Shown: positions 27,338 to 37,117, numbered from the stretch's first letter. The stretch: DNA of 64,000 bases from Aquimarina algicola (GCF_006443095.1 NZ_VFWZ01000002.1:620001-684000), one strand, 5' to 3'. Program-made: numbers and translations. Notes: a model not told the origin generated them from the sequence alone.

Positions 27338-27862
27338 TTAAAGATAGAGATCAATTAATCCTTCGGGAGTATTCACATAAATCACTTTAGCTTCTCTATC
27401 AACTTTATCTATAAATTCATCATTCATAGGAATAAGGATTTCAGTCCCATTACGGTCAATTTCAAATAATGCTTGTGCCGTAGTATCATTGATCGAAGTT
27501 ATTATACCTACTTCACCAAAAATATTATCTACAATTTGAAAACCAATAATCTCATGATAATAAAACTGGTCTCCTTCAAGTTTGGGCAGTAATGTAAGCG
27601 GAAGGTATATTTCTGCCTTCATCAGGTCATCAGCGTCTTCTTCACTGTCTATATCTTCAAATTTAACCCTAAGTAAATCACTTTTATGAAGAGCACTTTT
27701 TTCAATAAAAAATGGAACCAGATTATTGTTATAATCAATAAATACTGATTCCATCTTTGAATACGTTTCAGGCTCATCAGTATCTAATTTAATCAATACT
27801 TCGCCTTTAAAACTGAATTTACTTACGATTTTACCGAGATAGAAGCATTCTTCTTTCTTCAT
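27338..27862 (-). CDS. rimM: Ribosome maturation factor RimM
   Basis: 174 residues, normal length. N-terminal RimM barrel (CFYLGKIVSKFSFKGEVLIKLDTD) and a C-terminal PRC-barrel (FYYHEIIGFQIVD, then ILIPMNDEFIDKVD). It assists maturation of the 30S head and binds S19. It lies 18 bases downstream of rpsP, the standard rpsP-rimM pairing. Confidence 0.93.
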   Translation of the reverse strand: MKKEECFYLGKIVSKFSFKGEVLIKLDTDEPETYSKMESVFIDYNNNLVPFFIEKSALHKSDLLRVKFEDIDSEEDADDLMKAEIYLPLTLLPKLEGDQFYYHEIIGFQIVDNIFGEVGIITSINDTTAQALFEIDRNGTEILIPMNDEFIDKVDREAKVIYVNTPEGLIDLYL

Positions 27863-27880
27863 CGTTAATAATGCAACAAT

Positions 27881-28399
27881 TTATTCTTCTTCGTTGCCAG
27901 CTTCGTTTGATGCTTCACCTTCAGATGCTTCTGCATTAGCTTCAGCTTCGGCTTGTACTGCTTCTGCTTCACGTTTTGCATTTACTTCTTTCTCAGCTTC
28001 TAAAATTTTAGCTTTAGCATCAGCATCTTCTTTTGCTAATGCTTCTTTTTTAGCATTTACAGAACCTTCTTTTTCAGATAACCAAGCTTGGAATTTCTCT
28101 TCTGCTTGCTCTTCTGTCAATGCTCCTTTACGTACTCCCCCAGCCAAATGGTTTTTTAACATCACACCTTTATAAGATAATATTGCTCTTGCCGTATCAG
28201 TTGGTTGTGCACCGTTTTGTAACCATTTTACAGCACCATCAATGTTTACATCAATTGCTGCCGGGTTTACATTTGGATTATAGGTTCCTAATTTTTCAAG
28301 AAATCTACCATCTCTCTTTGATCTAGCGTCTGCCGCTACGATCCAGTAAAAAGGCTTCCCTTTTTTACCGTGTCTCTGTAATCTAATTTTAACAGGCAT
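27881..28399 (-). CDS. rpsP: 30S ribosomal protein S16 with long acidic tail
   Basis: 172 residues. The S16 core is clear: [21 protein letters not shown], then [13 protein letters not shown] and [11 protein letters not shown]. The core ends near residue 90-115; the remaining 55-60 residues are an Ala/Glu/Lys-rich, low-complexity tail ([20 protein letters not shown] and so on). Long S16 tails are common in Bacteroidota. First gene of rpsP-rimM-trmN6. A -7 box TATCTTTG (28445-28452, reverse strand) lies 45 bases upstream. Confidence 0.95.
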   Translation of the reverse strand: MPVKIRLQRHGKKGKPFYWIVAADARSKRDGRFLEKLGTYNPNVNPAAIDVNIDGAVKWLQNGAQPTDTARAILSYKGVMLKNHLAGGVRKGALTEEQAEEKFQAWLSEKEGSVNAKKEALAKEDADAKAKILEAEKEVNAKREAEAVQAEAEANAEASEGEASNEAGNEEE

Positions 28400-28444
28400 A
28401 TGAATTAATTTTTGGGTACTCGACCCTATTTATAATTAAGGGCG

Positions 28445-28452
28445 CAAAGATA
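28445..28452 (-). promoter_or_regulatory. rpsP: -7 promoter element of rpsP
   Basis: TATCTTTG on the reverse strand, exact TAnnTTTG. No strong -33 element seen at the usual spacing. Confidence 0.4.
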
Positions 28453-28653
28453 ACTATTTTAACTCAATAAAAGTCAGTATTTTGTAAAGTTTATTGTCTT
28501 TTAAATATTAATCATAGATTTAAAAGAGTCTCAGTAATTTAAATCATAGGTTTTTTACAAGTTCAAAATTACATACTACACCTACTTATTTTATCTAAAA
28601 AAATCTTATTTGTGTATTTCATCGATAAAATATGTTTTTTTTCGATAAAAAAA

Positions 28654-28684
28654 TTGTTTTCAAAGAATTTTCACCGTATGTTTG
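28654..28684 (+). promoter_or_regulatory. Promoter of the 28741 lipoprotein gene
   Basis: TTG (28654-28656), 20 bases, TATGTTTG (28677-28684), an exact TAnnTTTG box. A small inverted repeat TTACGG/CCGTAA (28698-28703, 28709-28714) follows in the leader. The rest of the 28400-28740 gap is AT-rich and shows no gene. Confidence 0.6.
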
Positions 28685-28740
28685 TATCAGTAATAAATTA
28701 CGGTTAGTCCGTAAAGCATAACCATAAAAGCCCCAAGCCT

Positions 28741-29589
28741 ATGATTAGAACTATTACTCTATCTTTATTATTATATTGTTTAATTTTTACCTCTTGTACA
28801 ACAGACGTTGAGATCAATGACCCTGCATTACAAGCAAAAATCGGAAATGATTTATTTAGATCCTCGGTAAAAAAAGCAATTCTTTACGACGACGGAACCC
28901 TTGTGATTTCTGGTAGTGATGGCGAACAAACTATTAGTTTTACAACCAATTCTCTTAATACGGGAACATATAAAACCAGTAAACAAAGTAAAAAAAGTAT
29001 CAGTAAAATAAATTATCAAAAACAAGAGAAAACTTACATTTCTAAAGATGGTGAGTCTGATGGACAAGTTATTATTACAGATATTATAGATGGTGAGATT
29101 TCTGGTAACTTTTATTTTGATAACCTCAAAGATGAAAATGGCAATGCGATCAATTTCAGAAGTGGATGGTTCTATAGACTTCCTGTTGAAAATGGAACTA
29201 TAGAAGAAGAGGAAGTTCAGGAAATTAATCCTTGCTTACTTAATGCATCTTTGACTGCAATGGCTGATGGCTCAGAAATGATTACAGATGATCATAGTGC
29301 AAATTTATTTGGTGTAGACAATGTATCAATTTTGATTACGGCAGCAAACGAAACTCAGGAGATTACAATTGTATTTCCTTCTGATGCAAAACCAGGAGAA
29401 TATGCCTTATCAGGATCAGGTGACTATAGTGCAACATATGCTTATGAAAAAGATAAGTCCTCTGCTTTTACAGGAAGATTAATTATAACCGAGCATAATA
29501 TAGAAACAAAGTGTATTAGTGGAACTTTTGAATTCGAAACCAGAAGTGACTCCACAATATCTGAAGGCCGTTTTGACTTTGGATACTAG
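28741..29589 (+). CDS. Lipoprotein with two related beta domains (DUF6252-like)
   Basis: 282 residues. Lipobox LIFTSC places the lipidated Cys at about residue 19. Two successive domains of about 110-120 residues share the layout A-x-L/I-x-A-x-x-x-x-x-L followed by beta strands, a GEY/GTY-L/K turn and a final strand pair S-G-x-F-x-F (ISGNFYFDN and ISGTFEFET). This is the pattern of DUF6252 and related Bacteroidota outer-membrane-associated lipoproteins. Single gene, own promoter and terminator. Function unknown. Confidence 0.75.
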   Translation: MIRTITLSLLLYCLIFTSCTTDVEINDPALQAKIGNDLFRSSVKKAILYDDGTLVISGSDGEQTISFTTNSLNTGTYKTSKQSKKSISKINYQKQEKTYISKDGESDGQVIITDIIDGEISGNFYFDNLKDENGNAINFRSGWFYRLPVENGTIEEEEVQEINPCLLNASLTAMADGSEMITDDHSANLFGVDNVSILITAANETQEITIVFPSDAKPGEYALSGSGDYSATYAYEKDKSSAFTGRLIITEHNIETKCISGTFEFETRSDSTISEGRFDFGY

Positions 29590-29646
29590 TTTCAATTTTT
29601 TTAAAATTATCCCCCAATCTTAAAATTACCCCTACTTAAATTTGAA

Positions 29647-29677
29647 AAAAGCGCTCATAATATGAGCGCTTTTCAAA
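29647..29677. terminator. Terminator after the DUF6252-like lipoprotein
   Basis: Stem AAAAGCGCTCAT (29647-29658), loop AATA-like, ATGAGCGCTTTT (29662-29673); the outer bases TTTG/CAAA also pair. Confidence 0.85.
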
Positions 29678-29996
29678 TTTATATATTCATTATTAACTCC
29701 CTATAAAATATTAGATCTGATTAAAAAAAATGTTAGCTATAAAACATTAAAAAAAATTACCATTTTTCAACAAAACCTTAAAAAAAGTTAAGTAAATATT
29801 AAAAAAAACTATAATCCTACAAAGCATTAACATTTTTTCAAAAAATATAAAATACTTAAAATCAATATATTATTAATTTTAAATATTAAAAAAATCATAA
29901 AATCTATTTTCTATATAAAATTCGTTGTGTAAGCGAGAAATGTTGCTGTCGTCTGAACAAATGATCAAATCTTAAATATTGAATTTTCGATATTAT
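29678..29996. other. AT-rich intergenic region
   Basis: About 320 bases of very AT-rich sequence with long A and T runs and no credible reading frame. It is the upstream region of the lipoprotein gene at 30045 and ends at a 20-bp palindrome (29997-30016). Confidence 0.5.
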
Positions 29997-30016
29997 AAAC
30001 AATTGGCCAATTGTTT
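29997..30016. promoter_or_regulatory. 20-bp perfect palindrome, candidate operator
   Basis: AAACAATTGGCCAATTGTTT is its own reverse complement and lies 28 bases before the ATG at 30045. With no loop it is better explained as a binding site for a dimeric repressor than as a terminator, although the trailing T run means a weak hairpin is also possible. Confidence 0.5.
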
Positions 30017-30044
30017 TTTATACACAAATTAAAAAAATAGAATA

Positions 30045-31388
30045 ATGAAAAATTTTAAAACCGTACTCTTAAGCTTATTTGTTGTCGTATTGTTTTCTTC
30101 TTGTAGTAATGACGACAATCAATTATCAGAAAGCGCATCAACAACAGATGATTCAAAATCTTTTAAATCCTTAAAAGCACTAAAAGAAGCTAAACTATTA
30201 TTAAGCAGTATAAAACGTGATGGTGGAATCCCTTTTAACGCAAGTAACCCTGCACTATCATTTACATCAGAACAAAATGTTTTTCTACCTAGTGTTTTAG
30301 GAATCGATTTTAGAATAGACAGATCAGTAGTTCCTGCTGGGCCTACAGCAAGATTTCCAATGTTTCGAGGTTTAGAAACTACTCCAAATGGACTTCGTAG
30401 ATGTTATTATGTGATTACAGAAGCATCCGACAAAAAAATGGCAAAAAAGTTGGGTGTTATTTTTTCTCCAAGAATGGCAGCTGCAATAGGCTCAGGTGGA
30501 GAACAAAATGCGTATTTTAACCGCAGAGGAAGACTTGTATTTGAGGGGTCTGTAGATTTCTCACCAAAAAGATCTTTAGTACCTGGTCCAACATCAGAAG
30601 ACGGATTATTATTTGGATTTCCTCCAGCACAAGTAAATCCTGGTGCAATAGCAAGTCCAGAGTGGTCTTCTTATGTAGTGTTACCTAGTGGAGTTGTGAT
30701 AAATGCACAAATGGTAGCCAACAGTACCGGTCTACATGACAGAATCCCTAATCCGGATGGTAACGGACCTGAGCAAGAAGATGATCTAAACAATCCAAAC
30801 TTTGCTCCTGATCAAGCATCTGTTGTGATGCAGCTATTAGATGGATGGCATGACGGACAACCATATTATTTTCATATCGTAACAGATACTTCTGACCCGG
30901 GACCAGCTACAATAGAATTGGGAGTGTTTGCACCAAGACTAGCAAACCTACCAACATTTGGGTTATTTCCCGGTGGTTCTATGTTGCCTTTTAGTCCAAC
31001 TGCAAATGGTAGAACTACAGATACCGATGGTTTTGGAGTTCAGGGCCTCAATACGGCTTCTTTAAGCGATAGACAAGTACAAGATCCTACAAATACGTTT
31101 CCTATTGATCCTAGTGACCAAAGATATGCACCTATGTGGGACGCTCACATTACAGAATTTACAATTCCAGAATCAGAACGCCCAATCTTAAGAAGTTTTG
31201 ACCAAATTAACCAGTTATTAGCAGACGGTACTTTAATTCCTTTTAGAGGTAATGCTAATCCAAGTCCATTGGCAAACTCATTGTCTGATTTGCTAACCGC
31301 TACAGGAGCAATTATAAACTGCCCGGTTATTACGCAGCCAAGCGAAAGTGTAATAGGCACTCAAATTGGCTCTCCGCGTAATAGATAA
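30045..31388 (+). CDS. Large lipoprotein of unknown function
   Basis: 447 residues. Lipobox LFSSC puts the lipid on about Cys20. A short Ser/Asp/Lys-rich linker leads to a compact domain with many conserved-looking Gly/Pro turns (DFRIDRSVVPAGPTARFPMF, GWHDGQPYYFHIVTDTSDPG, MWDAHITEFTIPES). The HDGQPYYFHIVTD and APMWDAHI segments suggest a beta-rich domain with His and Asp that could bind metal. I do not recognise the family with certainty. Single gene behind a palindromic candidate operator. Confidence 0.65.
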   Translation: MKNFKTVLLSLFVVVLFSSCSNDDNQLSESASTTDDSKSFKSLKALKEAKLLLSSIKRDGGIPFNASNPALSFTSEQNVFLPSVLGIDFRIDRSVVPAGPTARFPMFRGLETTPNGLRRCYYVITEASDKKMAKKLGVIFSPRMAAAIGSGGEQNAYFNRRGRLVFEGSVDFSPKRSLVPGPTSEDGLLFGFPPAQVNPGAIASPEWSSYVVLPSGVVINAQMVANSTGLHDRIPNPDGNGPEQEDDLNNPNFAPDQASVVMQLLDGWHDGQPYYFHIVTDTSDPGPATIELGVFAPRLANLPTFGLFPGGSMLPFSPTANGRTTDTDGFGVQGLNTASLSDRQVQDPTNTFPIDPSDQRYAPMWDAHITEFTIPESERPILRSFDQINQLLADGTLIPFRGNANPSPLANSLSDLLTATGAIINCPVITQPSESVIGTQIGSPRNR

Positions 31389-31418
31389 TTTTATTCCATA
31401 AGCAGATCTATAGTCATA

Positions 31419-31455
31419 AACCTAGTTGCAAGTAATTGCAGCTAGGTTATTTTCA
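31419..31455 (+). terminator. Terminator after the 447-residue lipoprotein
   Basis: AACCTAGTTGCA (31419-31430) pairs with TGCAGCTAGGTT (31437-31448) with one G-T pair, then ATTTTC. Confidence 0.7.
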
Positions 31456-31621
31456 TAATGGCCATTGTATTTTGAGAATTTAATCTAAAACAATAATCCA
31501 CAATTTATAAGATCTCAAAATAGTTAATAATTCTGAATAACTTTTCATAAGCAGAAGCCATGATTTTCTGTATTTTTGAAAGTCTGAAGTAAGGCTTTAT
31601 TATTTTCGAAATACCTTTTTT

Positions 31622-34600
31622 ATGTACTTAATTTTTGATACGGAAACTACAGGGCTTCCTAAAAGATGGGATGCGCCTATAAGCGACACAGATAATTGGC
31701 CAAGGTGTATCCAAATTGCCTGGCAATTACATGATGCTATGGGTAATTGCATTGAACATCAGGATTACCTTGTAAAACCAGAAGGTTTTAATATCCCGTA
31801 TGATGCAGAAAAGATACATGGTATTTCTACAGAACTTGCTCAACAAGATGGTATCACATTACAGGAAGTGCTAGACAAATTTAATGTAGCTCTTTCTAAA
31901 ACCAAGTTTGTCGTAGGTCAAAATGTAGGTTTTGATGTAAACATCATGGGCGCAGAATTTTATCGCCTTGACATAGAAAACAACCTTCAAGAATTACCTG
32001 TTTTAGATACCTGTACTGAAACTACAGCAGCACTTTGTCAAATTCCCGGTGGTCGTGGAGGCAAGTTTAAACTCCCAACACTTACTGAACTTCATCAATA
32101 TCTCTTTGAAGTAGGTTTTAACGAAGCTCATAATGCAACTGCAGATGTTGAAGCTACAACACGTTGTTTTTTAGAACTGATCCGAAAGCAAGTTTTTACA
32201 GCAGAAGAACTCGATGTTTCTCCTAACTATTTTGATCAATTTAAAGAAGTTAATTCAGCCCCTATACAACTTATAGGACTACAACATATTAACCTCAAAC
32301 AAGCTTCTCAAAAAATAAGAGAGGCTCTAGAAAAACAAATTGGATCAGATTTATCTCAAAAAGAGATAGAAGAAAATATTGCTGCTCTTGATCAGGCTAA
32401 TTTTATCCATTTACACAACCATACACAATTTTCGGTTTTACAATCCACAACAAGTATCCCTGATTTGGTAAAAGTTGCCGCTAAACATAAAATGAATGCA
32501 GTAGCTATGACAGATCATGCGAATATGATGGGAGCTTTTCATTTTGTACAAGCAGTTACCAATCATAATAAAAGTGTAAAAGCTGCAAATGAAGAAGCAA
32601 TTGAAAATGGCGAAGAACCATCAGGTGTAGAAATAAAACCAATAGTAGGATGTGAGTTTTTTGTTTGTGAAAATCATACAGATAAATCAAGAAAGGATAA
32701 TGGATATCAAATTGTGATGATAGCCAAAAACAAAAATGGATATCACAACCTTGCCAAAATGTCTTCTATCGGATTTGTAGATGGTTTTTATTATGTTCCA
32801 AGGATAGACAAAGAAATCATAAGTCAATATAAAGAAGATATTATTGTACTTACAGGAAACTTATATGGTGAAGTTCCTAGTAAAGTATTAAATATTGGAG
32901 AAAAACAAGCCGAAGAAGCTTTATTATGGTGGAAAGAACAATTTGGAGACGATCTGTATATCGAAATCATGCGCCATAATCAAGAAGATGAAAATAGGGT
33001 AAATCAAGTGTTGATCAATTTTGCCAAAAAACATGACGTAAAAATGATCGCTTCTAACAATACCTATTATTGCGAGAAAGAAGATGCTAATGCTCATGAT
33101 ATTTTATTATGTGTAAAAGACGGCGAAAAACAAGCAACTCCAATTGGTAGAGGACGTGGCTATAGATATGGGCTACCCAATCAGGAATACTACTTTAAGT
33201 CTTCAGAAGAAATGAAAGACTTATTTAAAGATCTTCCAGAAGCCATCATCAATATCAATGAAATTGTAGACAAAATAGAGCCTTTTATTCTGGCCCGAGA
33301 TGTATTATTGCCGGCATTTGATATTCCAGAAAAATTTCAATTCGAAGAAGACAAACATGATGGTGGAAAAAGAGGAGAAAATGCATATTTAAGACATATC
33401 ACCTACGAAGGCGCTAAGATTCGCTATGAAGAAATTACTCCCGAAATTGACGAAAGACTTGATTTTGAATTAAAAGTAATAGAAAAAACAGGATATCCGG
33501 GGTATTTTTTGATTGTAGAAGATTTCATCCGTGCCGCCAGAGAAATGGGAGTTTCTGTAGGTCCGGGACGTGGATCAGCAGCAGGATCTGCCGTAGCTTA
33601 TTGTCTATGGATCACCAACCTAGACCCTATTAAGTATGATTTACTTTTTGAGAGATTTTTGAATCCTGATCGTGTAAGTATGCCCGATATCGATATCGAT
33701 TTTGATGACGAAGGTCGAGGACGTGTAATGGACTATGTAATCGAAAAATATGGTGCAAATCAAGTAGCACAAATCATTACATATGGTACAATGGCTGCCA
33801 AATCATCAATAAGAGATACTGCTAGAGTACTAGACTTGCCTCTTGGGGACGCAGACCGTATCGCCAAGCTCATTCCTAATATGTCAAAACTTGGTAAAAT
33901 CTTTGGTGTTGACGAAGCTACACTGAAGAAAAAATTCAGAAGTGATGAGCTCGAAAAAGTTAATGAACTCCTTAATATAGCAGAAGGCTCAGACCTCGAA
34001 GCAGAAACCTTAAATCAGGCTAGAGTACTAGAAGGGTCTGTAAGAAATACTGGAATACATGCGTGTGGAGTAATTATTACTCCAGACGATATTACAAAAT
34101 TTGTCCCTGTTGCACTAGCAAAAGACTCTGACATGTATTGCACACAGTTTGACAACTCTGTCGTAGAAAGTGCAGGATTGCTTAAAATGGATTTCTTAGG
34201 TCTTAAAACACTAACCTTAATTAAGGATACCGTAAAAATTGTCAAAGCAAAACATGGCGTAGAACTCGATCCCGAGAATTTTCCATTAGACGATGAAGAA
34301 ACCTACGCACTTTTCCAAAGAGGTGAAACCGTAGGGATATTCCAATACGAATCACCGGGGATGCAAAAATACATGAAAGAACTAAAACCGACTGTTTTTG
34401 CAGACCTTATAGCCATGAACGCTTTATATAGACCCGGTCCTCTTGAATATATTCCTAGTTTTATTAATAGAAAACATGGAAAAGAAGAAATTATTTACGA
34501 CTTGGAAGCTTGCGAAGAGTATTTACAAGAAACCTACGGGATCACAGTATATCAGGAGCAAGTGATGCTTTTATCACAGAAACTAGCTGATTTTACCAAA

Positions 34601-36007
34601 GGTGAAGCAGATGTTTTACGAAAAGCAATGGGTAAAAAGCAAAAAGCAGTGCTTGACAAGATGAAACCAAAATTCATTGAGCAAGCTGCTGCCAAAGGAC
34701 ATGCAGAAGATAAGTTGGAAAAAATATGGAAAGATTGGGAAGCTTTTGCAGCATATGCTTTCAACAAATCTCACTCTACCTGCTATGCGTGGATCGCCTA
34801 CCAAACAGCTTATTTAAAAGCGCATTACCCTGCAGAATATATGGCTGCTGTACTTTCTAATAACATGAACGATATTAAACAGGTTACATTTTTTATGGAA
34901 GAATGTAAACGTATGAAATTAGAAGTACTTGGACCAGATGTAAACGAATCTTATCATAAATTCTCGGTAAACAAAGACGGAGCAGTACGTTTTGGGATGG
35001 GCGCTATAAAAGGTGTAGGTACAGGAGCGGTGGCAACCATAGTAGAAAACAGAAAAGAAGATGGCCCTTATCGATCCATCTTTGATCTTGCCAAGCGCAT
35101 AGACCTAAGAGCAGCAAACAAAAAAGCTTTTGAAAGCTTAGCATTGGCAGGAGGATTTGATTCTTTCTCAGAAACCCACAGAGGGCAGTATTTTCATGAA
35201 GAAGGAGATGGTATTACTTTTCTAGAAAAAGCAGTGAAGTATGGAGCAAAACTTCAAGAAAGTGAAAACTCCTCTCAGGTAAGTTTATTTGGAGAAGCCA
35301 GTGAAGTTCAAATTCCTGAACCTGTTGTACCACCTTGTGAAGAATGGGGTACAATGGAAAAATTAGCACGAGAAAAAGAAGTTGTAGGCATCTATCTTTC
35401 AGGACATCCACTCGATGATTTTAAATATGAAATGAAATATTTTTGCAATGGTACATTATTGAACTTTGCAGACCTAGAAAGTAATATCAATCGCGAGATC
35501 TCTTTTGGTGGAGTTATCACCAATGTAGAACATCGTACTTCTAAAAATGGTAAAGGATGGGCAACTTTTACTATGGAAGATTACAACACAGCACACGAGT
35601 TTAGAGTTTTTGGAGAAGACTACCTCAAACATCGCGCATTTCTTGTAAAAAGTACATTTGTCTATACCAAAGCCTTTATTAAAGAAGGTTGGGTAAATAG
35701 AGATACAGGCAAAAAAGGAGATCCAAGAATACAATTCAATAGTTTTCAGTTATTGCACGATGTAATGGAAAGCTACGCTAGAAAACTGACCATTCAGTTA
35801 GATATCAATGATATTTCTGATGATAGAATTGTTAGTTTAAAAGAATTGCTAGGTCATCATAGTGGCAGTCATACCTTGAATTTTGTAATTTATGAAATGG
35901 CAGAGCAATTAAAATTACATATGCCCAGTAGAAAACAAAAAGTAAATATCTCTCAAGAACTATTAACAGCATTAGAAAACGAATCTATATACTATAAACT
36001 GAACTAA
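31622..36007 (+). CDS. dnaE: DNA polymerase III alpha subunit with N-terminal DEDDh exonuclease
   Basis: 1461 residues, longer than E. coli DnaE (1160) because of an extra N-terminal domain. Residues 1-190 are a DnaQ-like 3'-5' exonuclease: FDTETTG (Exo I), VGQNVGFDVN (Exo II) and AHNATADVEAT (Exo III with His and Asp). The PHP domain follows from about residue 261 (FIHLHNHTQFSVL, AMTDHANMMGAFHF). The polymerase active site has GPGRGSAAGS and PDIDIDFDD (about 688-697). A helix-hairpin-helix region and an OB domain (ISFGGVITNVEHR) lie in the C-terminal third. Main replicative polymerase, with proofreading built into the same chain. Confidence 0.95.
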   Translation: MYLIFDTETTGLPKRWDAPISDTDNWPRCIQIAWQLHDAMGNCIEHQDYLVKPEGFNIPYDAEKIHGISTELAQQDGITLQEVLDKFNVALSKTKFVVGQNVGFDVNIMGAEFYRLDIENNLQELPVLDTCTETTAALCQIPGGRGGKFKLPTLTELHQYLFEVGFNEAHNATADVEATTRCFLELIRKQVFTAEELDVSPNYFDQFKEVNSAPIQLIGLQHINLKQASQKIREALEKQIGSDLSQKEIEENIAALDQANFIHLHNHTQFSVLQSTTSIPDLVKVAAKHKMNAVAMTDHANMMGAFHFVQAVTNHNKSVKAANEEAIENGEEPSGVEIKPIVGCEFFVCENHTDKSRKDNGYQIVMIAKNKNGYHNLAKMSSIGFVDGFYYVPRIDKEIISQYKEDIIVLTGNLYGEVPSKVLNIGEKQAEEALLWWKEQFGDDLYIEIMRHNQEDENRVNQVLINFAKKHDVKMIASNNTYYCEKEDANAHDILLCVKDGEKQATPIGRGRGYRYGLPNQEYYFKSSEEMKDLFKDLPEAIININEIVDKIEPFILARDVLLPAFDIPEKFQFEEDKHDGGKRGENAYLRHITYEGAKIRYEEITPEIDERLDFELKVIEKTGYPGYFLIVEDFIRAAREMGVSVGPGRGSAAGSAVAYCLWITNLDPIKYDLLFERFLNPDRVSMPDIDIDFDDEGRGRVMDYVIEKYGANQVAQIITYGTMAAKSSIRDTARVLDLPLGDADRIAKLIPNMSKLGKIFGVDEATLKKKFRSDELEKVNELLNIAEGSDLEAETLNQARVLEGSVRNTGIHACGVIITPDDITKFVPVALAKDSDMYCTQFDNSVVESAGLLKMDFLGLKTLTLIKDTVKIVKAKHGVELDPENFPLDDEETYALFQRGETVGIFQYESPGMQKYMKELKPTVFADLIAMNALYRPGPLEYIPSFINRKHGKEEIIYDLEACEEYLQETYGITVYQEQVMLLSQKLADFTKGEADVLRKAMGKKQKAVLDKMKPKFIEQAAAKGHAEDKLEKIWKDWEAFAAYAFNKSHSTCYAWIAYQTAYLKAHYPAEYMAAVLSNNMNDIKQVTFFMEECKRMKLEVLGPDVNESYHKFSVNKDGAVRFGMGAIKGVGTGAVATIVENRKEDGPYRSIFDLAKRIDLRAANKKAFESLALAGGFDSFSETHRGQYFHEEGDGITFLEKAVKYGAKLQESENSSQVSLFGEASEVQIPEPVVPPCEEWGTMEKLAREKEVVGIYLSGHPLDDFKYEMKYFCNGTLLNFADLESNINREISFGGVITNVEHRTSKNGKGWATFTMEDYNTAHEFRVFGEDYLKHRAFLVKSTFVYTKAFIKEGWVNRDTGKKGDPRIQFNSFQLLHDVMESYARKLTIQLDINDISDDRIVSLKELLGHHSGSHTLNFVIYEMAEQLKLHMPSRKQKVNISQELLTALENESIYYKLN

Positions 36008-36011
36008 AGAA

Positions 36012-36371
36012 CTAATCAAAGAAGCTACTTGCCCAGTTTTCTGCTTCTTCTAATGTTTTAAAAAAAGTAAAGGCCTCGTTCCAAAGAGATTGTTCTACCA
36101 TTGCTCTTTCCATCTCTTCGGGATTGTCAGAAACAATGGCGTAACCGATCATATTTTTTAAGATTCTTCCTTTATAAACATTGAGATCAATATCATGAGG
36201 GAATCTTCTATGCGAAATCAGTATAAAGTTTTTTCCTTTATAAAAATCTTCCATCATAGATGTAATTTCTTCTGAAATTTCCATCGTAACAGTAGAACCT
36301 TCTTTCATCACCAAAATAGCATGTGATGCTTTGAATTTAATATAATAAGAGGGTAATTGAATTTCTTTCAT
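36012..36371 (-). CDS. Small STAS/SpoIIAA-like protein
   Basis: 119 residues from the ATG at 36371 (36374 is an equal choice; the longer start at 36395 is less likely). Pattern: beta strand (SYYIKFKASHAILVMKEG), helix (EEITSMMEDFYKG), strand (NFILISHRRFPHDIDLNVY), helix, strand (GYAIVSDNPEE), and a final helix with FFKTLEEAENWASSFF. The last motif is typical of SpoIIAA/STAS-like proteins of Bacteroidota. No conserved phospho-Ser is evident. Tail to tail with dnaE. Role unknown. Confidence 0.7.
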   Translation of the reverse strand: MKEIQLPSYYIKFKASHAILVMKEGSTVTMEISEEITSMMEDFYKGKNFILISHRRFPHDIDLNVYKGRILKNMIGYAIVSDNPEEMERAMVEQSLWNEAFTFFKTLEEAENWASSFFD

Positions 36372-36558
36372 CATTATCAACACATGATAAAACAAATATA
36401 ATGCTAATTTTATTTTTAATATACTACTTCTATAACTAGAATTTTATCCTTACTATTGTTATTGCAAAATACATATTGATTATACAATAGGTACTTGGTT
36501 AATTTTGATACAATTATCAGAAAATCTGATGCCCTCATAATCAAAACAAATATTATGG

Positions 36559-36592
36559 TTGTAAGCTTTCGCAGAATTATTGACTAATTTTG
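36559..36592 (+). promoter_or_regulatory. trxA: Promoter of trxA
   Basis: TTG (36559-36561), 23 bases, TAATTTTG (36585-36592), an exact TAnnTTTG box, 44 bases before the ATG. Confidence 0.5.
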
Positions 36593-36636
36593 TGAAATGA
36601 TAAATAAGTAAGAATTTTTTAAAATTATAAATAATT

Positions 36637-36954
36637 ATGGCACTAGAAATAACAGATGCTACTTTTGATGAAGTAGTACTTAAAAGTGACAAACCTGTAT
36701 TAGTAGATTTTTGGGCTGCTTGGTGTGGTCCTTGTAGAATGGTAGGTCCTATTATAGAACAAATAAGCGATGAATATGAAGGCAAAGCTGTTGTTGGAAA
36801 AGTAGATGTTGATGCAAATCAAGAGTTTGCTGCCAAATATGGTGTAAGAAACATCCCTACAGTATTAGTTTTTCAAAATGGTGAAGTAGTAGGTCGCCAA
36901 GTAGGAGTTTCTCCTAAAAATGTATATGCTGAAGCTTTGGATTCTTTGTTATAA
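36637..36954 (+). CDS. trxA: Thioredoxin
   Basis: 105 residues, standard size. Active site Cys30-Gly-Pro-Cys33 inside VDFWAAWCGPCRM, the cis-Pro loop in RNIPTVLVF and the terminal helix are all present. Cytoplasmic disulfide reductase. Single gene with its own promoter and terminator. Confidence 0.97.
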   Translation: MALEITDATFDEVVLKSDKPVLVDFWAAWCGPCRMVGPIIEQISDEYEGKAVVGKVDVDANQEFAAKYGVRNIPTVLVFQNGEVVGRQVGVSPKNVYAEALDSLL

Positions 36955-36981
36955 AAGTAATATACAAATTGAATAATATAG

Positions 36982-37010
36982 AAGCTTGACGTTTGTCAAG
37001 CTTTTTTTGT
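36982..37010 (+). terminator. Terminator after trxA
   Basis: AAGCTTGAC (36982-36990), loop GTTT, GTCAAGCTT (36995-37003), then a T run. Confidence 0.85.
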
Positions 37011-37117
37011 ATTCAAAAACAATTGAGCTGAGCTAACCCTATAATTAAGTTTAAATAGTATTCATCATAATAATTTTGTAATATGCAGGTAAGTAGACTT
37101 ACTAAATAATATTAATT

